Part shown: positions 1-5,517 of the stretch, piece after piece
How the letters are laid out: each line of letters opens with the position of its first letter
Numbering within the stretch: the first letter of the stretch is position 1
Source: JBJXGF01 sp046153015
Lineage (GTDB): Bacteria; Actinomycetota; Acidimicrobiia; Acidimicrobiales; CAIXPF01
Direction: 5' to 3'
Length of the DNA stretch: 6,864 nucleotides
Assembly: GCA_046153015.1 (NCBI GenBank)
Contig: JBJXGF010000125.1
Coordinates: forward strand, 1 to 6,864
Translations under genes and position numbers: made by a program
Notes under the pieces: generated by a model
The model's input: the letters and a program-made list of their open reading frames with translations, nothing else
The model's database searches: none
Told to the model about the DNA's origin: nothing

Positions 1-1057
1 GCCGCCCGAGCGTCGGGTCCTCCACCTCGTCCCAGAAGCCGCGGGCGGCGAGCTGCTCGCTGTCGAAGAGCTCCGCCGGGGTGGCCACCGGGGCCAGCAG
101 CAGCTCCCGGCGGCGCGCCTCGGCGAACAGCTCCGCCTTGGTGCGCCCGGCGGTGAGCGCCGCCACCGCGGCCTTGGCCGCCTCGAGCCGGCCGGCCGCC
201 ACCGGATCGGCGGCCAACGCGGCGGCGAACTCGAGCCAGTCGACGCCTCGCAGCTCGTCGGGCAGCAGCCCCTCCTCCTCGACCCAGTCCATGAGCCGGG
301 TCGTGAACCGGCCGATCGTGGCGCCGAAGAGCAGCGTGATCGACACGTGCCCGTCGGCCGCTGGGTACACGAACTGCAGGTGGTATGGGCCATAGGCGAT
401 GCCGCCCGAGATCCGCCCCAGCGGCGCGTTGTCGTTCGGCGCGAAGTACACCCCGGGTATCGCCGCCTGCATGAACGCCTGCTGCGCCGACACGTCGACG
501 TGTTGGCCCCGCCCGCTGCGGCGGCGTTCGGTCAGGGCCAGCAGCGCGCCGCACGCCGCCTCGGCGCCGGCGTGGAGGAAGCCCTGCGCCACGCTGGTGC
601 GCACCGGCGGCCGGTCGGCGTCGCCGGTGAGCGCCAGCTGGCAGCCGGCGGCGGCCACCGTGAGATCGCTGGCCGGCCATCGGGCCTTCGGTCCGCTCGA
701 GCCGAACGCGGTGATCGTCACGTGCACCAGCGCCGGGTGGGCGGCGGCCAGCGCCTCTCGGTCGAGCGCGGCGCCGTTGAGGACCCTTTCGCCCGGATCG
801 GGGCTCTCCAGCACCACGTCGGCCTCCGCGAGCAGCGCCGCCAGCTCGGCCTCGGACCGACAGATCACGCTGTGCTTGCCCCGGTTGTAGGCCCACCAGT
901 CGAGCGACACGCCGGCGGCGAGCGGGGGACGGCGCCGCCCCGGGGCGCCGCCGGGCGGCTCGACCAGAACCACCTCGGCGCCGAGCGCGGCCAGGATGGC
1001 GCCGGCGAGGCGCCCGCGGTGGTCGGTGAGGTCGAGCACCCGCACGCCGGAGAGCAT
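1..1057 (-). CDS. Class III (CaiB/BaiF family) CoA-transferase-like protein, 3' end outside window
   Basis: The reverse strand is open from ATG at 1057 to the left edge, giving 352 residues without a stop; the C-terminus is missing. The N-terminus (LSGVRVLDLTD, then AGAILAALGAEVVLVEPP) is the typical CoA-binding Rossmann start of CaiB/BaiF proteins. About residues 170-193 (GALLALTERRRSGRGQHVDVSAQQ) is the family's GxGQxVDVS signature. Family members move CoA between carboxylic acids through a catalytic Asp some 10 residues before the conserved Gly of that block (Asp169 in formyl-CoA transferase and CaiB). By my hand alignment this position is Phe160 (QGFLHAGAEAACG), so normal transferase chemistry is doubtful. 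It could belong to a diverged subgroup or to the related racemases, though those also use an Asp. Start choice: a TAGGGT -10 box lies 6 nt upstream of the ATG and there is no Shine-Dalgarno, which fits a leaderless mRNA. It is divergent from the desaturase gene. Family assignment is confident; substrate unknown. Confidence 0.88.
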   Translation of the reverse strand, partial: MLSGVRVLDLTDHRGRLAGAILAALGAEVVLVEPPGGAPGRRRPPLAAGVSLDWWAYNRGKHSVICRSEAELAALLAEADVVLESPDPGERVLNGAALDREALAAAHPALVHVTITAFGSSGPKARWPASDLTVAAAGCQLALTGDADRPPVRTSVAQGFLHAGAEAACGALLALTERRRSGRGQHVDVSAQQAFMQAAIPGVYFAPNDNAPLGRISGGIAYGPYHLQFVYPAADGHVSITLLFGATIGRFTTRLMDWVEEEGLLPDELRGVDWLEFAAALAADPVAAGRLEAAKAAVAALTAGRTKAELFAEARRRELLLAPVATPAELFDSEQLAARGFWDEVEDPTLGR

Positions 1058-1063
1058 GGGCGG

Positions 1064-1069
1064 ACCCTA
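1064..1069 (-). promoter_or_regulatory. -10 box (TAGGGT) for CoA-transferase-like gene, leaderless
   Basis: On the minus strand TAGGGT is followed by six bases and then the ATG at 1057, so transcription would begin at or next to the start codon. No convincing TTGAC-like -35 is visible at 17-18 bp spacing. The same TANNNT-N6-ATG layout occurs at other genes here. Confidence 0.5.
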
Positions 1070-1108
1070 CGCGCCCCGTAGTCGGGAATGCGCCGCCCCG
1101 GTCACCCC

Positions 1109-1130
1109 GCCTACCTACTGGTAGGTAGGC
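1109..1130. promoter_or_regulatory. Operator-like 22-bp dyad upstream of desaturase
   Basis: Two perfect 10-bp arms, GCCTACCTAC and GTAGGTAGGC, flank a 2-bp TG centre. The right arm covers the desaturase -10 box (1126-1131), and the whole dyad fills the -35/-10 spacer. A protein bound here would block RNA polymerase, so a repressor site is the natural reading. The compact dyad with almost no spacer resembles sites of TetR-family regulators, some of which (such as DesT in Pseudomonas) are known to control desaturases. No regulator gene is in the window. The dyad is centred about 62 bp upstream of the divergent CoA-transferase-like gene's start, so an effect on that gene is possible but less obvious. 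Confidence 0.7.
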
Positions 1131-1131
1131 T
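1126..1131 (+). promoter_or_regulatory. -10 box (TAGGCT) for desaturase, leaderless
   Basis: TAGGCT is followed by six bases and then ATG at 1138. This supports 1138 as the start rather than the in-frame GTG at 1132, which would lie between the -10 box and the expected transcription start. The box sits inside the right arm of the operator-like dyad. Confidence 0.5.
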
Positions 1132-1137
1132 GTGTCC

Positions 1138-2226
1138 ATGTCCGTCGTCGCCCCGCCACCGGCGTCGTCACCTCCTGACGAGCTGCGCGGCCTCAAGCTC
1201 GGTCAGATCCGCACCGCGTTCTCCCCGGCGGTGTACCGGCGCTCGGCCGCCGCCGCGTTCGGCTGGCTAGCCGTCGACCTCGGCTTCTACGTGCTGTTCG
1301 TGGCGTTGGCCCTGCTCGCCCCTCACCCCGTGCTGGCCGTCGGCGCCGGGATCCTCGCCGGGGTGGCGGTGGCCTCGCTGTTCGTGTGGGCGCACGACGC
1401 TGCGCACGGCGCGCTGTTCGGCTCGGCCCGCCTGAGCGAGGTGCTCGGCTCGGCGGCGATGCTGCCGTCGTTCAACGTGTACCGGCTGTGGGTCCACGGG
1501 CACAACAAGGTGCACCATGGCTTCACCAGCTTCAGCCCGATCGACTGGATCTGGCGGCCGAAGACCCCCGAGGAGTACCTGGCCGCGTCCCGCCCCGCCC
1601 GCCTGGTGTATCGCATCGAGCGGAGCCTGCCCGGCTGCGGCCTCCACTACGTGCTGCGGGTGTGGTGGCCGGGCATGGTGCGCTACCGAGGCGACGCCGC
1701 CGCCCGCCGCCGCCATCGCTACGGGCCGGCCAAGGCGCTCACGTTCGGCTGGGCCGCGGTGTCGGGCGCCGCCGCCTTCTGGGCGGCGGGGATCACCGGG
1801 CTCGTGTGCGCGGTGGTGCTGCCCTGGGTGGTGTTCAACTACTTCATCGCGTTCTTCGTGTACCTCCACCACACGCACCCGCGCACGGTGTTCTACGACG
1901 ACCGCCGCCAGTGGAGCGCCCCCATCGGCCAGCTCGCCTGCAGCACGATCGTGCGGGCCTCCCGCTGGTTCGAGGCGATGACCCACAGCATCCTCGTCCA
2001 CACCCCCCACCACGTGGACACCCGCATCCCCTTCTACCGGCTGCGCCAGGCGTGGGGCGAGCTGCGCGAGCACTACGGGCACCACGTGGTGGAGTACCGC
2101 TTCCGCTGGTCGACCGTGCGCTCGATCTTCCGGTCCTGCCAGCTCTACGACTTCCGGGCGCAGGTGTGGCTGCGCTTCCGGGACCTGCGCGATCTCCCCG
2201 CGCTGGCGGCCGCTCACAAGCCGTAG
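1138..2226 (+). CDS. Membrane fatty acid desaturase (FA_desaturase family, Δ12/ω-type)
   Basis: This 362-residue integral membrane di-iron desaturase would introduce a cis double bond into fatty acyl chains, using O2 and an electron carrier. All three histidine boxes are present: H86-DAA-H90, H122-NKV-H126-H127 and H288-TP-H291-H292. These eight His residues ligate the di-iron centre in the family. Hydrophobic stretches at about 39-62, 66-84, 203-219 and 221-242 fit two membrane hairpins, with the boxes on the cytoplasmic side. An additional H244-H-T-H247-P stretch (VYLHHTHP) resembles the conserved segment of Δ12-type enzymes. The length is normal. Start is ATG 1138, 6 nt after a -10 box; GTG 1132 is the alternative. 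The 3' end overlaps the convergent oxidoreductase gene by 13 bp. Control is probably through the dyad at 1109-1130. Regiospecificity and lipid substrate (CoA, ACP or phospholipid) cannot be told; a non-fatty-acid hydroxylase or ketolase of the same fold is less likely. Confidence 0.92.
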   Translation: MSVVAPPPASSPPDELRGLKLGQIRTAFSPAVYRRSAAAAFGWLAVDLGFYVLFVALALLAPHPVLAVGAGILAGVAVASLFVWAHDAAHGALFGSARLSEVLGSAAMLPSFNVYRLWVHGHNKVHHGFTSFSPIDWIWRPKTPEEYLAASRPARLVYRIERSLPGCGLHYVLRVWWPGMVRYRGDAAARRRHRYGPAKALTFGWAAVSGAAAFWAAGITGLVCAVVLPWVVFNYFIAFFVYLHHTHPRTVFYDDRRQWSAPIGQLACSTIVRASRWFEAMTHSILVHTPHHVDTRIPFYRLRQAWGELREHYGHHVVEYRFRWSTVRSIFRSCQLYDFRAQVWLRFRDLRDLPALAAAHKP

Positions 2227-3080
2227 GCGGCGGCCAGCTCGTCGAGGGCGGCTTCGACGTTGTCGAGGTTCACGCTGCGGCGCAGGTGCACGATCAGCTG
2301 ATCGGCGCCCGCCTCCTCGAAGGCCTTGGCGTGCTCGGGGCCCACGGCGCGGCGATGAGGGCTGGCGGTCACGAACACGTCATCGATGCTTCTGCCGCTG
2401 CCCTCGAGCAGGCCGGCCAGCTTGGCCCGCCGCTCCGCCAAGGCCGGCGGGTCCACGTTGAACGGCAGCCAATCGGCCCGCAGGCGAACCACGCGCGCCA
2501 ACGCCGCGTCGCTCTCGCCGCCGATGTGGATCGGCGGGTGGGGCTGCTGCACCGGCTTGGGGTAGGCGCGGCACGGCTCCAGACGCCAGAACTCCCCCTC
2601 GAAGGACGACACGTCGTCCTGCCAGAGCCGCTGCATCAGGGCGATGTACTCGTCGTTGCGCCTGCCCCGCTGCTCCCATGGCGTCTGCAGCGCAGCGAAC
2701 TCCTCGCGCTGCCAGCCGACCCCGATCCCGAAATCGACCCGGCCGCCGGACAGCCAGTCGAGGTTGGCGACCTCCTTGGCCGTGTACAGCGGGTTGCGCT
2801 GAGGCACCAGGCACACCCCGGTGCCGAGGCGCACGTTGGTCGTGACCGCCGCCAGGTAGGCCAGCGTGGTGAACGGCTCGGCCATGCCCCCCTCGCCCTT
2901 GAGCGGGAAATCGCCCGACTCGGCGTAGGGGTACTTCTTGGCGTGCTCGTCGAAGAGCACGACGTGCTCGCCGACCCAGACGGAATGAAAGCCCCGCTCG
3001 TCGGCCGCCTTGGCCGCCTTGGCGAGGAACTGCGGCGTGGTGGGCGGCACGAACGCGCCGAGGAAGAGGGCGATGCGCAT
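2214..3080 (-). CDS. LLM-class (luciferase-like) F420-dependent oxidoreductase
   Basis: The 288-residue protein has the bacterial luciferase-like TIM-barrel fold. Its N-terminal strand MRIALFLGAF is followed by AADERGFHSVWVGEH (about 26-39), the barrel stretch TTNVRLGTGVCLVPQRNPL (80-98) with AKEVANLDWLSGGRVDFGIGVGW (101-123), and then PHPPIHIGGES (180-190). These are hallmarks of the actinobacterial F420-dependent LLM group, whose members transfer hydride between F420 and varied substrates. FMN use cannot be excluded. It is soluble and cytoplasmic, with no signal peptide. The start at ATG 3080 lies 5 bp after the amidohydrolase stop, so the two are almost surely co-transcribed, and this gene is the promoter-distal member. 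No strong Shine-Dalgarno is seen, so translational coupling is likely. It ends tail-to-tail inside the desaturase 3' end. Substrate unknown. Confidence 0.92.
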   Translation of the reverse strand: MRIALFLGAFVPPTTPQFLAKAAKAADERGFHSVWVGEHVVLFDEHAKKYPYAESGDFPLKGEGGMAEPFTTLAYLAAVTTNVRLGTGVCLVPQRNPLYTAKEVANLDWLSGGRVDFGIGVGWQREEFAALQTPWEQRGRRNDEYIALMQRLWQDDVSSFEGEFWRLEPCRAYPKPVQQPHPPIHIGGESDAALARVVRLRADWLPFNVDPPALAERRAKLAGLLEGSGRSIDDVFVTASPHRRAVGPEHAKAFEEAGADQLIVHLRRSVNLDNVEAALDELAAAYGL

Positions 3081-3085
3081 GCGGC

Positions 3086-4096
3086 TCAGCCCCCGATCGT
3101 GGTCAGCTTGTAGGCGCGCGCCGCGCAGTCGTGGAACAGGTCAGTCTTCTCGGCCTCGCTGTAGCCCTCGGCGATGCGCTTGAACGCGTTCCACAGCACC
3201 ACGTAGCCGGCGCCGCGGCCGTCGACCGGGAAGTTCGACTCGAACATGCAGCGCGCCGGGCCGAACGCGTCGATCGCGAAGCGGATCTCGTCCCGCCACG
3301 GCGCGGCCAGCTCCTCCGAGGTGGGCGGGGTCTCCTGGCGGTCCCAGCGGATGCCGTACATCGGCATGCCGATGCCGCCGACCTTCAGGACCACGTTCGG
3401 GCAGCCGGCCAGCTCGCTCATCCCCGGACGCCACTCGGCCAGGGCCTCGGCCCGCCGGTCGCGATACGGGCCCACGCCGAGCGGCGCGCCGAGGTGGTTG
3501 CACACGATCGTGGTCTCCGGGCAGGCGCGGGCCACCTCCGCCAGCTTCGAGAGCTGCGGGTGGTACACCATCACGTCGTACGTGTAGCCGAGCGAGCCGA
3601 GCTTGCGGACCCCGGCCCGGTACCGCTCGTCGTCCATCACGCCGGGCGGCGGGTTGGTGTGGCCCATCGAGAGCTTCGGGTCGTCGTGCCACGAGGTGAC
3701 GTAGCGGATGCCGCGGAACCGGCCCCGGCCGGCGGCCTCGTGGGCGGCGAGGACCTCTTCGACTGCGTCGCCGAGGAGCAGGTCGGCGTAGCTCATGATG
3801 CCCTCGATCTCGGCGCCCTTGCCGTCGGCGGAGGCCTCGGCGATCTCGGCGACGAACTCGGTCTCGCCGACCGGGCGAAGGTGCTCCGGGCCGTCCTTGC
3901 GCCATTCGGCCATGCACTCGAGGAACACGGTGCGGACCACGTTGTGGCCGGCGCCGGTGTCGGCCCGCAGGTTCTCGAGGAGGTACGGGTCGGTCGGGTG
4001 CCGCCAGAGGTGGTGGTGGGGGTCGCAGATCGGCCGATCGGGATCGATCGCCGCTTCGACGACCTTGGCGTGCCAGGCTGCGCGCTCGGTGCTCAT
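3086..4096 (-). CDS. Amidohydrolase 2 family TIM-barrel metal-dependent hydrolase
   Basis: This 336-residue protein resembles COG3618/amidohydrolase-2 hydrolases, which include lactonases such as L-fuconolactonase-type and 2-pyrone-4,6-dicarboxylate-type enzymes. The first-strand metal motif is CDPHHHLW (H27 and H29), followed by YHPQ (H179), VCNHLGAP (H201) and the last-strand motif MFESNFPVD (284-292). In most amidohydrolases the last motif carries a catalytic Asp (S-D-x-P); here the position is Asn288. I recall SNFP-type motifs in uncharacterised members, so this may be a subfamily trait rather than damage. The likely reaction is hydrolysis of a lactone or C-C/C-N bond in a catabolic pathway, but the substrate is unknown. 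It is cytoplasmic, with no signal peptide. Start ATG 4096 lies 6 nt from a TACGGT -10 box, again leaderless. It is the first gene of a two-gene operon with the LLM oxidoreductase. Confidence 0.9.
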   Translation of the reverse strand: MSTERAAWHAKVVEAAIDPDRPICDPHHHLWRHPTDPYLLENLRADTGAGHNVVRTVFLECMAEWRKDGPEHLRPVGETEFVAEIAEASADGKGAEIEGIMSYADLLLGDAVEEVLAAHEAAGRGRFRGIRYVTSWHDDPKLSMGHTNPPPGVMDDERYRAGVRKLGSLGYTYDVMVYHPQLSKLAEVARACPETTIVCNHLGAPLGVGPYRDRRAEALAEWRPGMSELAGCPNVVLKVGGIGMPMYGIRWDRQETPPTSEELAAPWRDEIRFAIDAFGPARCMFESNFPVDGRGAGYVVLWNAFKRIAEGYSEAEKTDLFHDCAARAYKLTTIGG

Positions 4097-4102
4097 GGTC
4101 CG

Positions 4103-4108
4103 ACCGTA
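4103..4108 (-). promoter_or_regulatory. -10 box (TACGGT) for amidohydrolase operon, leaderless
   Basis: On the minus strand TACGGT is followed by CGGACC and then the ATG at 4096. The spacing equals that at the CoA-transferase-like gene and the desaturase. The identical hexamer is also found ahead of the response regulator. Confidence 0.5.
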
Positions 4109-4174
4109 GTGGAGCCGCGGCGGCGCTGCTCCGGGCGCGGGAAGGGGGACGCGACCGGGCCGGGTCGGCCAGGG

Positions 4175-4327
4175 TCAGGCGGCTTCGGCGGCCGGTTCCG
4201 GCCGGGGATCGTCGCCGCTGGGCGTGGCCGCCAGGCGCAACGCGAACGCCGCGGCCCAGCGCTGGTAGGCGTCGAGGCTCTCGTCGATGAGGGACACGAT
4301 CCGTTCGCATCGTTCGGCGCTGCTCAA
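4175..4327 (-). CDS. Small hypothetical protein, 50 aa, TTG start
   Basis: I do not recognise this gene. Reading from TTG at 4327 gives SSAERCERIVSLIDESLDAY followed by QRWAAAFALRL and an Ala/Pro-rich tail ending in TGA at 4175-4177. A clear Shine-Dalgarno, AGGAG, sits 5 nt before the TTG and decides the start; it is the only strong one among the minus-strand genes. Residues 3-31 would form an amphipathic helix rich in acidic and basic side chains; the last 17 look disordered. There is no signal peptide or convincing membrane segment. The gene lies between the 65-aa ORF (97-bp gap) and the amidohydrolase (78-bp gap). It shares a frame with the 65-aa ORF, separated only by that ORF's stop and 32 sense codons. 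Its function could be as a partner or regulatory peptide, but nothing shows which. A chance ORF remains possible. Confidence 0.55.
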   Translation of the reverse strand: MSSAERCERIVSLIDESLDAYQRWAAAFALRLAATPSGDDPRPEPAAEAA

Positions 4328-4332
4328 GGCTT

Positions 4333-4337
4333 CTCCT
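4333..4337 (-). promoter_or_regulatory. Ribosome binding site AGGAG for 50-aa ORF
   Basis: On the minus strand AGGAG is followed by AAGCC and a TTG codon. It marks the otherwise unremarkable TTG at 4327 as a translation start and contrasts with the leaderless genes around it. Confidence 0.5.
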
Positions 4338-4423
4338 GCGGGGGGCGGCGCCGCCGGAGGGGGCTGGCGGCGGGGGTGAGTTCGGGGGCCGGCGTTCCCG
4401 GCGGCATCGGGCCAGAAACCGGA

Positions 4424-4621
4424 TCAGCTCGCCCGGCGGGCCTCCAGCCGGGACACCCGCTCGAGGTTCGCGATCTCCTCGTCGCAGGGCGAAGCGAGCT
4501 GCAGCGCGCCGTCGGGCACGGCCATCCACCGCTCGACCCACTCGGCGCCGAGCACGAGCCGCATGCGGGCGAGCAGCCGCGCCCGATCGATGGTCACGGT
4601 CTGTCCGAGGGGGGCGGTCAC
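4424..4621 (-). CDS. Small hypothetical protein, 65 aa, GTG start
   Basis: I do not recognise this gene with confidence. From GTG 4621 the product begins VTAPLGQTVTIDRARLLARM, continues RLVLGAEWVERWMAVPDGAL, and ends with a charged helix, DEEIANLERVSRLEARRAS. Its composition (mixed charge, Trp residues, balanced hydrophobics) looks like a real soluble protein, unlike the Arg/Pro-rich upstream extension of the same frame. The start is supported by a TACCGT -10 box ending 7 nt before the GTG, giving a leaderless mRNA. Alternatives are GTG 4597 and ATG 4564. The WMAVPDGAL stretch faintly recalls the toxin-binding domain of Xre/MbcA/ParS antitoxins, but the match is too weak to call. It is divergent from the SDR gene and followed in the same frame by the 50-aa ORF. 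Confidence 0.6.
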   Translation of the reverse strand: MTAPLGQTVTIDRARLLARMRLVLGAEWVERWMAVPDGALQLASPCDEEIANLERVSRLEARRAS

Positions 4622-4628
4622 CGCGGGG

Positions 4629-4634
4629 ACGGTA
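4629..4634 (-). promoter_or_regulatory. -10 box (TACCGT) for 65-aa ORF, leaderless
   Basis: On the minus strand TACCGT ends 7 nt before GTG 4621. It lies in a 95-bp divergent region shared with the SDR promoter. No clear -35 is visible. Confidence 0.4.
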
Positions 4635-4702
4635 GCGACGGCCCGTGAGCGGCGAGTCTCCGCTGTGTGACGATTCGGGAAACTGGCCCGGCCGTCGGCG
4701 GG

Positions 4703-4708
4703 TAGCGT
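4703..4708 (+). promoter_or_regulatory. -10 box (TAGCGT) for SDR gene, leaderless
   Basis: TAGCGT is followed by eight bases and then ATG 4717. This supports 4717 over the in-frame upstream GTG at 4645. A recognisable -35 is lacking. Confidence 0.4.
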
Positions 4709-4716
4709 CGCCGGCC

Positions 4717-5475
4717 ATGGATGCAGACCTGCGGGTCGCGTTGGTGACCGGCGCCGGCAGCGGTGTGGGGTTGGCCTCGGCTCGGGCCCTGGCCGGCGCC
4801 GGGTTCTCGGTGGTCCTGGCCGGCCGGCGGGCCGAGCCATTGGCCGAGGCGGCCGAGTCCGTGCGGGCGGCGGGCGCGGAGGCGCTGGCCGTGCCCACCG
4901 ACGTGACCGACCCGGACTCCGTCGCTGCGCTCTTCGCCGCCGCCGCCGAGCGTTTCGGCCGCCTGGACCTGCTGTTCAACAACGCCGGCGTGGGTGCGCC
5001 GCCGGTTCCGTTCGAGGAGCTGAGCCTCGAACGGTGGCGGGCGGTGGTCGACACCAACCTGACCGGGTCGTTCCTCTGCGCGCAGCACGCGATCCGGTTG
5101 ATGAAGGCCCAGCGCCCCGCCGGCGGCCGGATCATCAACAACGGGTCGATCTCGGCCCACACGCCCCGGCCGAGCTCGGCGCCGTACACCGCCACCAAGC
5201 ACGCGATCACCGGCCTCACGAAATCCCTCGCGCTGGACGGCCGGGCGTTCGGCATCACCTGCGGCCAGATCGACATCGGCAACGCCGAGACGCCGATGAC
5301 GTCCCGGATGGGCCAGGGCGTGGCCCAGCCCGACGGCTCGGTGCGCCCTGAGCCGACCATGGACGTGGACTGCGCGGCGCGGGCGGTGGTCTACATGGCC
5401 ACGCTGCCGCCCGACGCGAACGCCCTGTTCCTCACCGTGATGGCGGCCGGCATGCCCTTCGTCGGCCGCGGCTGA
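4717..5475 (+). CDS. Short-chain dehydrogenase/reductase (classical SDR)
   Basis: The 252-residue length is normal for a classical SDR, an NAD(P)-dependent alcohol/ketone oxidoreductase. The cofactor motif TGAGSGVG is at 11-18, the Asp of TDVTD at 62, NNAG at 88-91, and the structural Asn at 114 (TNLTG). The catalytic Ser144, Tyr157 and Lys161 (YTATK) show the usual 13-residue Ser-Tyr spacing. Arg37 and Arg38 after the second strand (LAGRR) favour NADP(H) over NAD(H). It is cytoplasmic and probably tetrameric, as in the family. An in-frame GTG at 4645 would add 24 residues before the first strand, which fits the fold poorly; ATG 4717 matches family starts and has a -10 box 8 nt upstream. It stands alone on its strand, divergent from the 65-aa ORF, with the two-component operon 121 bp downstream. 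Substrate unknown. Confidence 0.93.
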   Translation: MDADLRVALVTGAGSGVGLASARALAGAGFSVVLAGRRAEPLAEAAESVRAAGAEALAVPTDVTDPDSVAALFAAAAERFGRLDLLFNNAGVGAPPVPFEELSLERWRAVVDTNLTGSFLCAQHAIRLMKAQRPAGGRIINNGSISAHTPRPSSAPYTATKHAITGLTKSLALDGRAFGITCGQIDIGNAETPMTSRMGQGVAQPDGSVRPEPTMDVDCAARAVVYMATLPPDANALFLTVMAAGMPFVGRG

Positions 5476-5495
5476 CGCCCCCGGCCAGCGCGAAG

Positions 5496-5517
5496 CCGGT
5501 AAGAATCCGGTGAGAGT
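5496..5517 (+). promoter_or_regulatory. Tandem 11-bp direct repeat, likely response regulator site
   Basis: CCGGTAAGAAT is followed at once by CCGGTGAGAGT, matching at 9 of 11 positions. OmpR/PhoB-family regulators bind direct repeats with an 11-bp period, and such a regulator is encoded 80 bp downstream, so an autoregulatory site is a fair inference. The pair lies about 37 bp upstream of the proposed -10 box, where an activator could contact RNA polymerase. Confidence 0.5.

Noticed and set aside
347..1081. Plus-strand frames over the CoA-transferase-like gene
   Set aside because: The reverse strand carries clear CaiB/BaiF motifs throughout; these frames are antisense shadows.
4152..4167. 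Small inverted repeat CGACC/GGTCG after the 50-aa ORF
   Set aside because: A five-bp stem with no T-run is expected by chance at this GC content, so I do not call it a terminator.
4424..4621. 65-aa ORF as an Xre/MbcA/ParS-type antitoxin
   Set aside because: Only a short RWMAVPDGAL resemblance exists, the rest of the domain does not match, and there is no RES-type toxin gene nearby.
1386..4648. Long plus-strand frames (1386-3113 and 3131-4648)
   Set aside because: Both cross gene boundaries and lie opposite or out of frame with well-recognised genes; the translations show no family motif and are compositionally biased.
4645..4716. Upstream GTG start for the SDR
   Set aside because: It would add 24 unlike residues before the first Rossmann strand and would include the -10 box at 4703-4708 within the coding region.
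4622..4840. N-terminal extension of the 65-aa ORF frame to 4840
   Set aside because: The extra residues are Arg/Pro-rich and overlap the SDR coding region antisense; composition becomes protein-like only near GTG 4621, where a -10 box also lies.
3141..5360. A 739-codon open frame on the minus strand
   Set aside because: It runs antisense to the SDR and overlaps the amidohydrolase in another frame. Its product is Arg/Pro/Gly-rich low-complexity sequence, typical of shadow frames in high-GC DNA.
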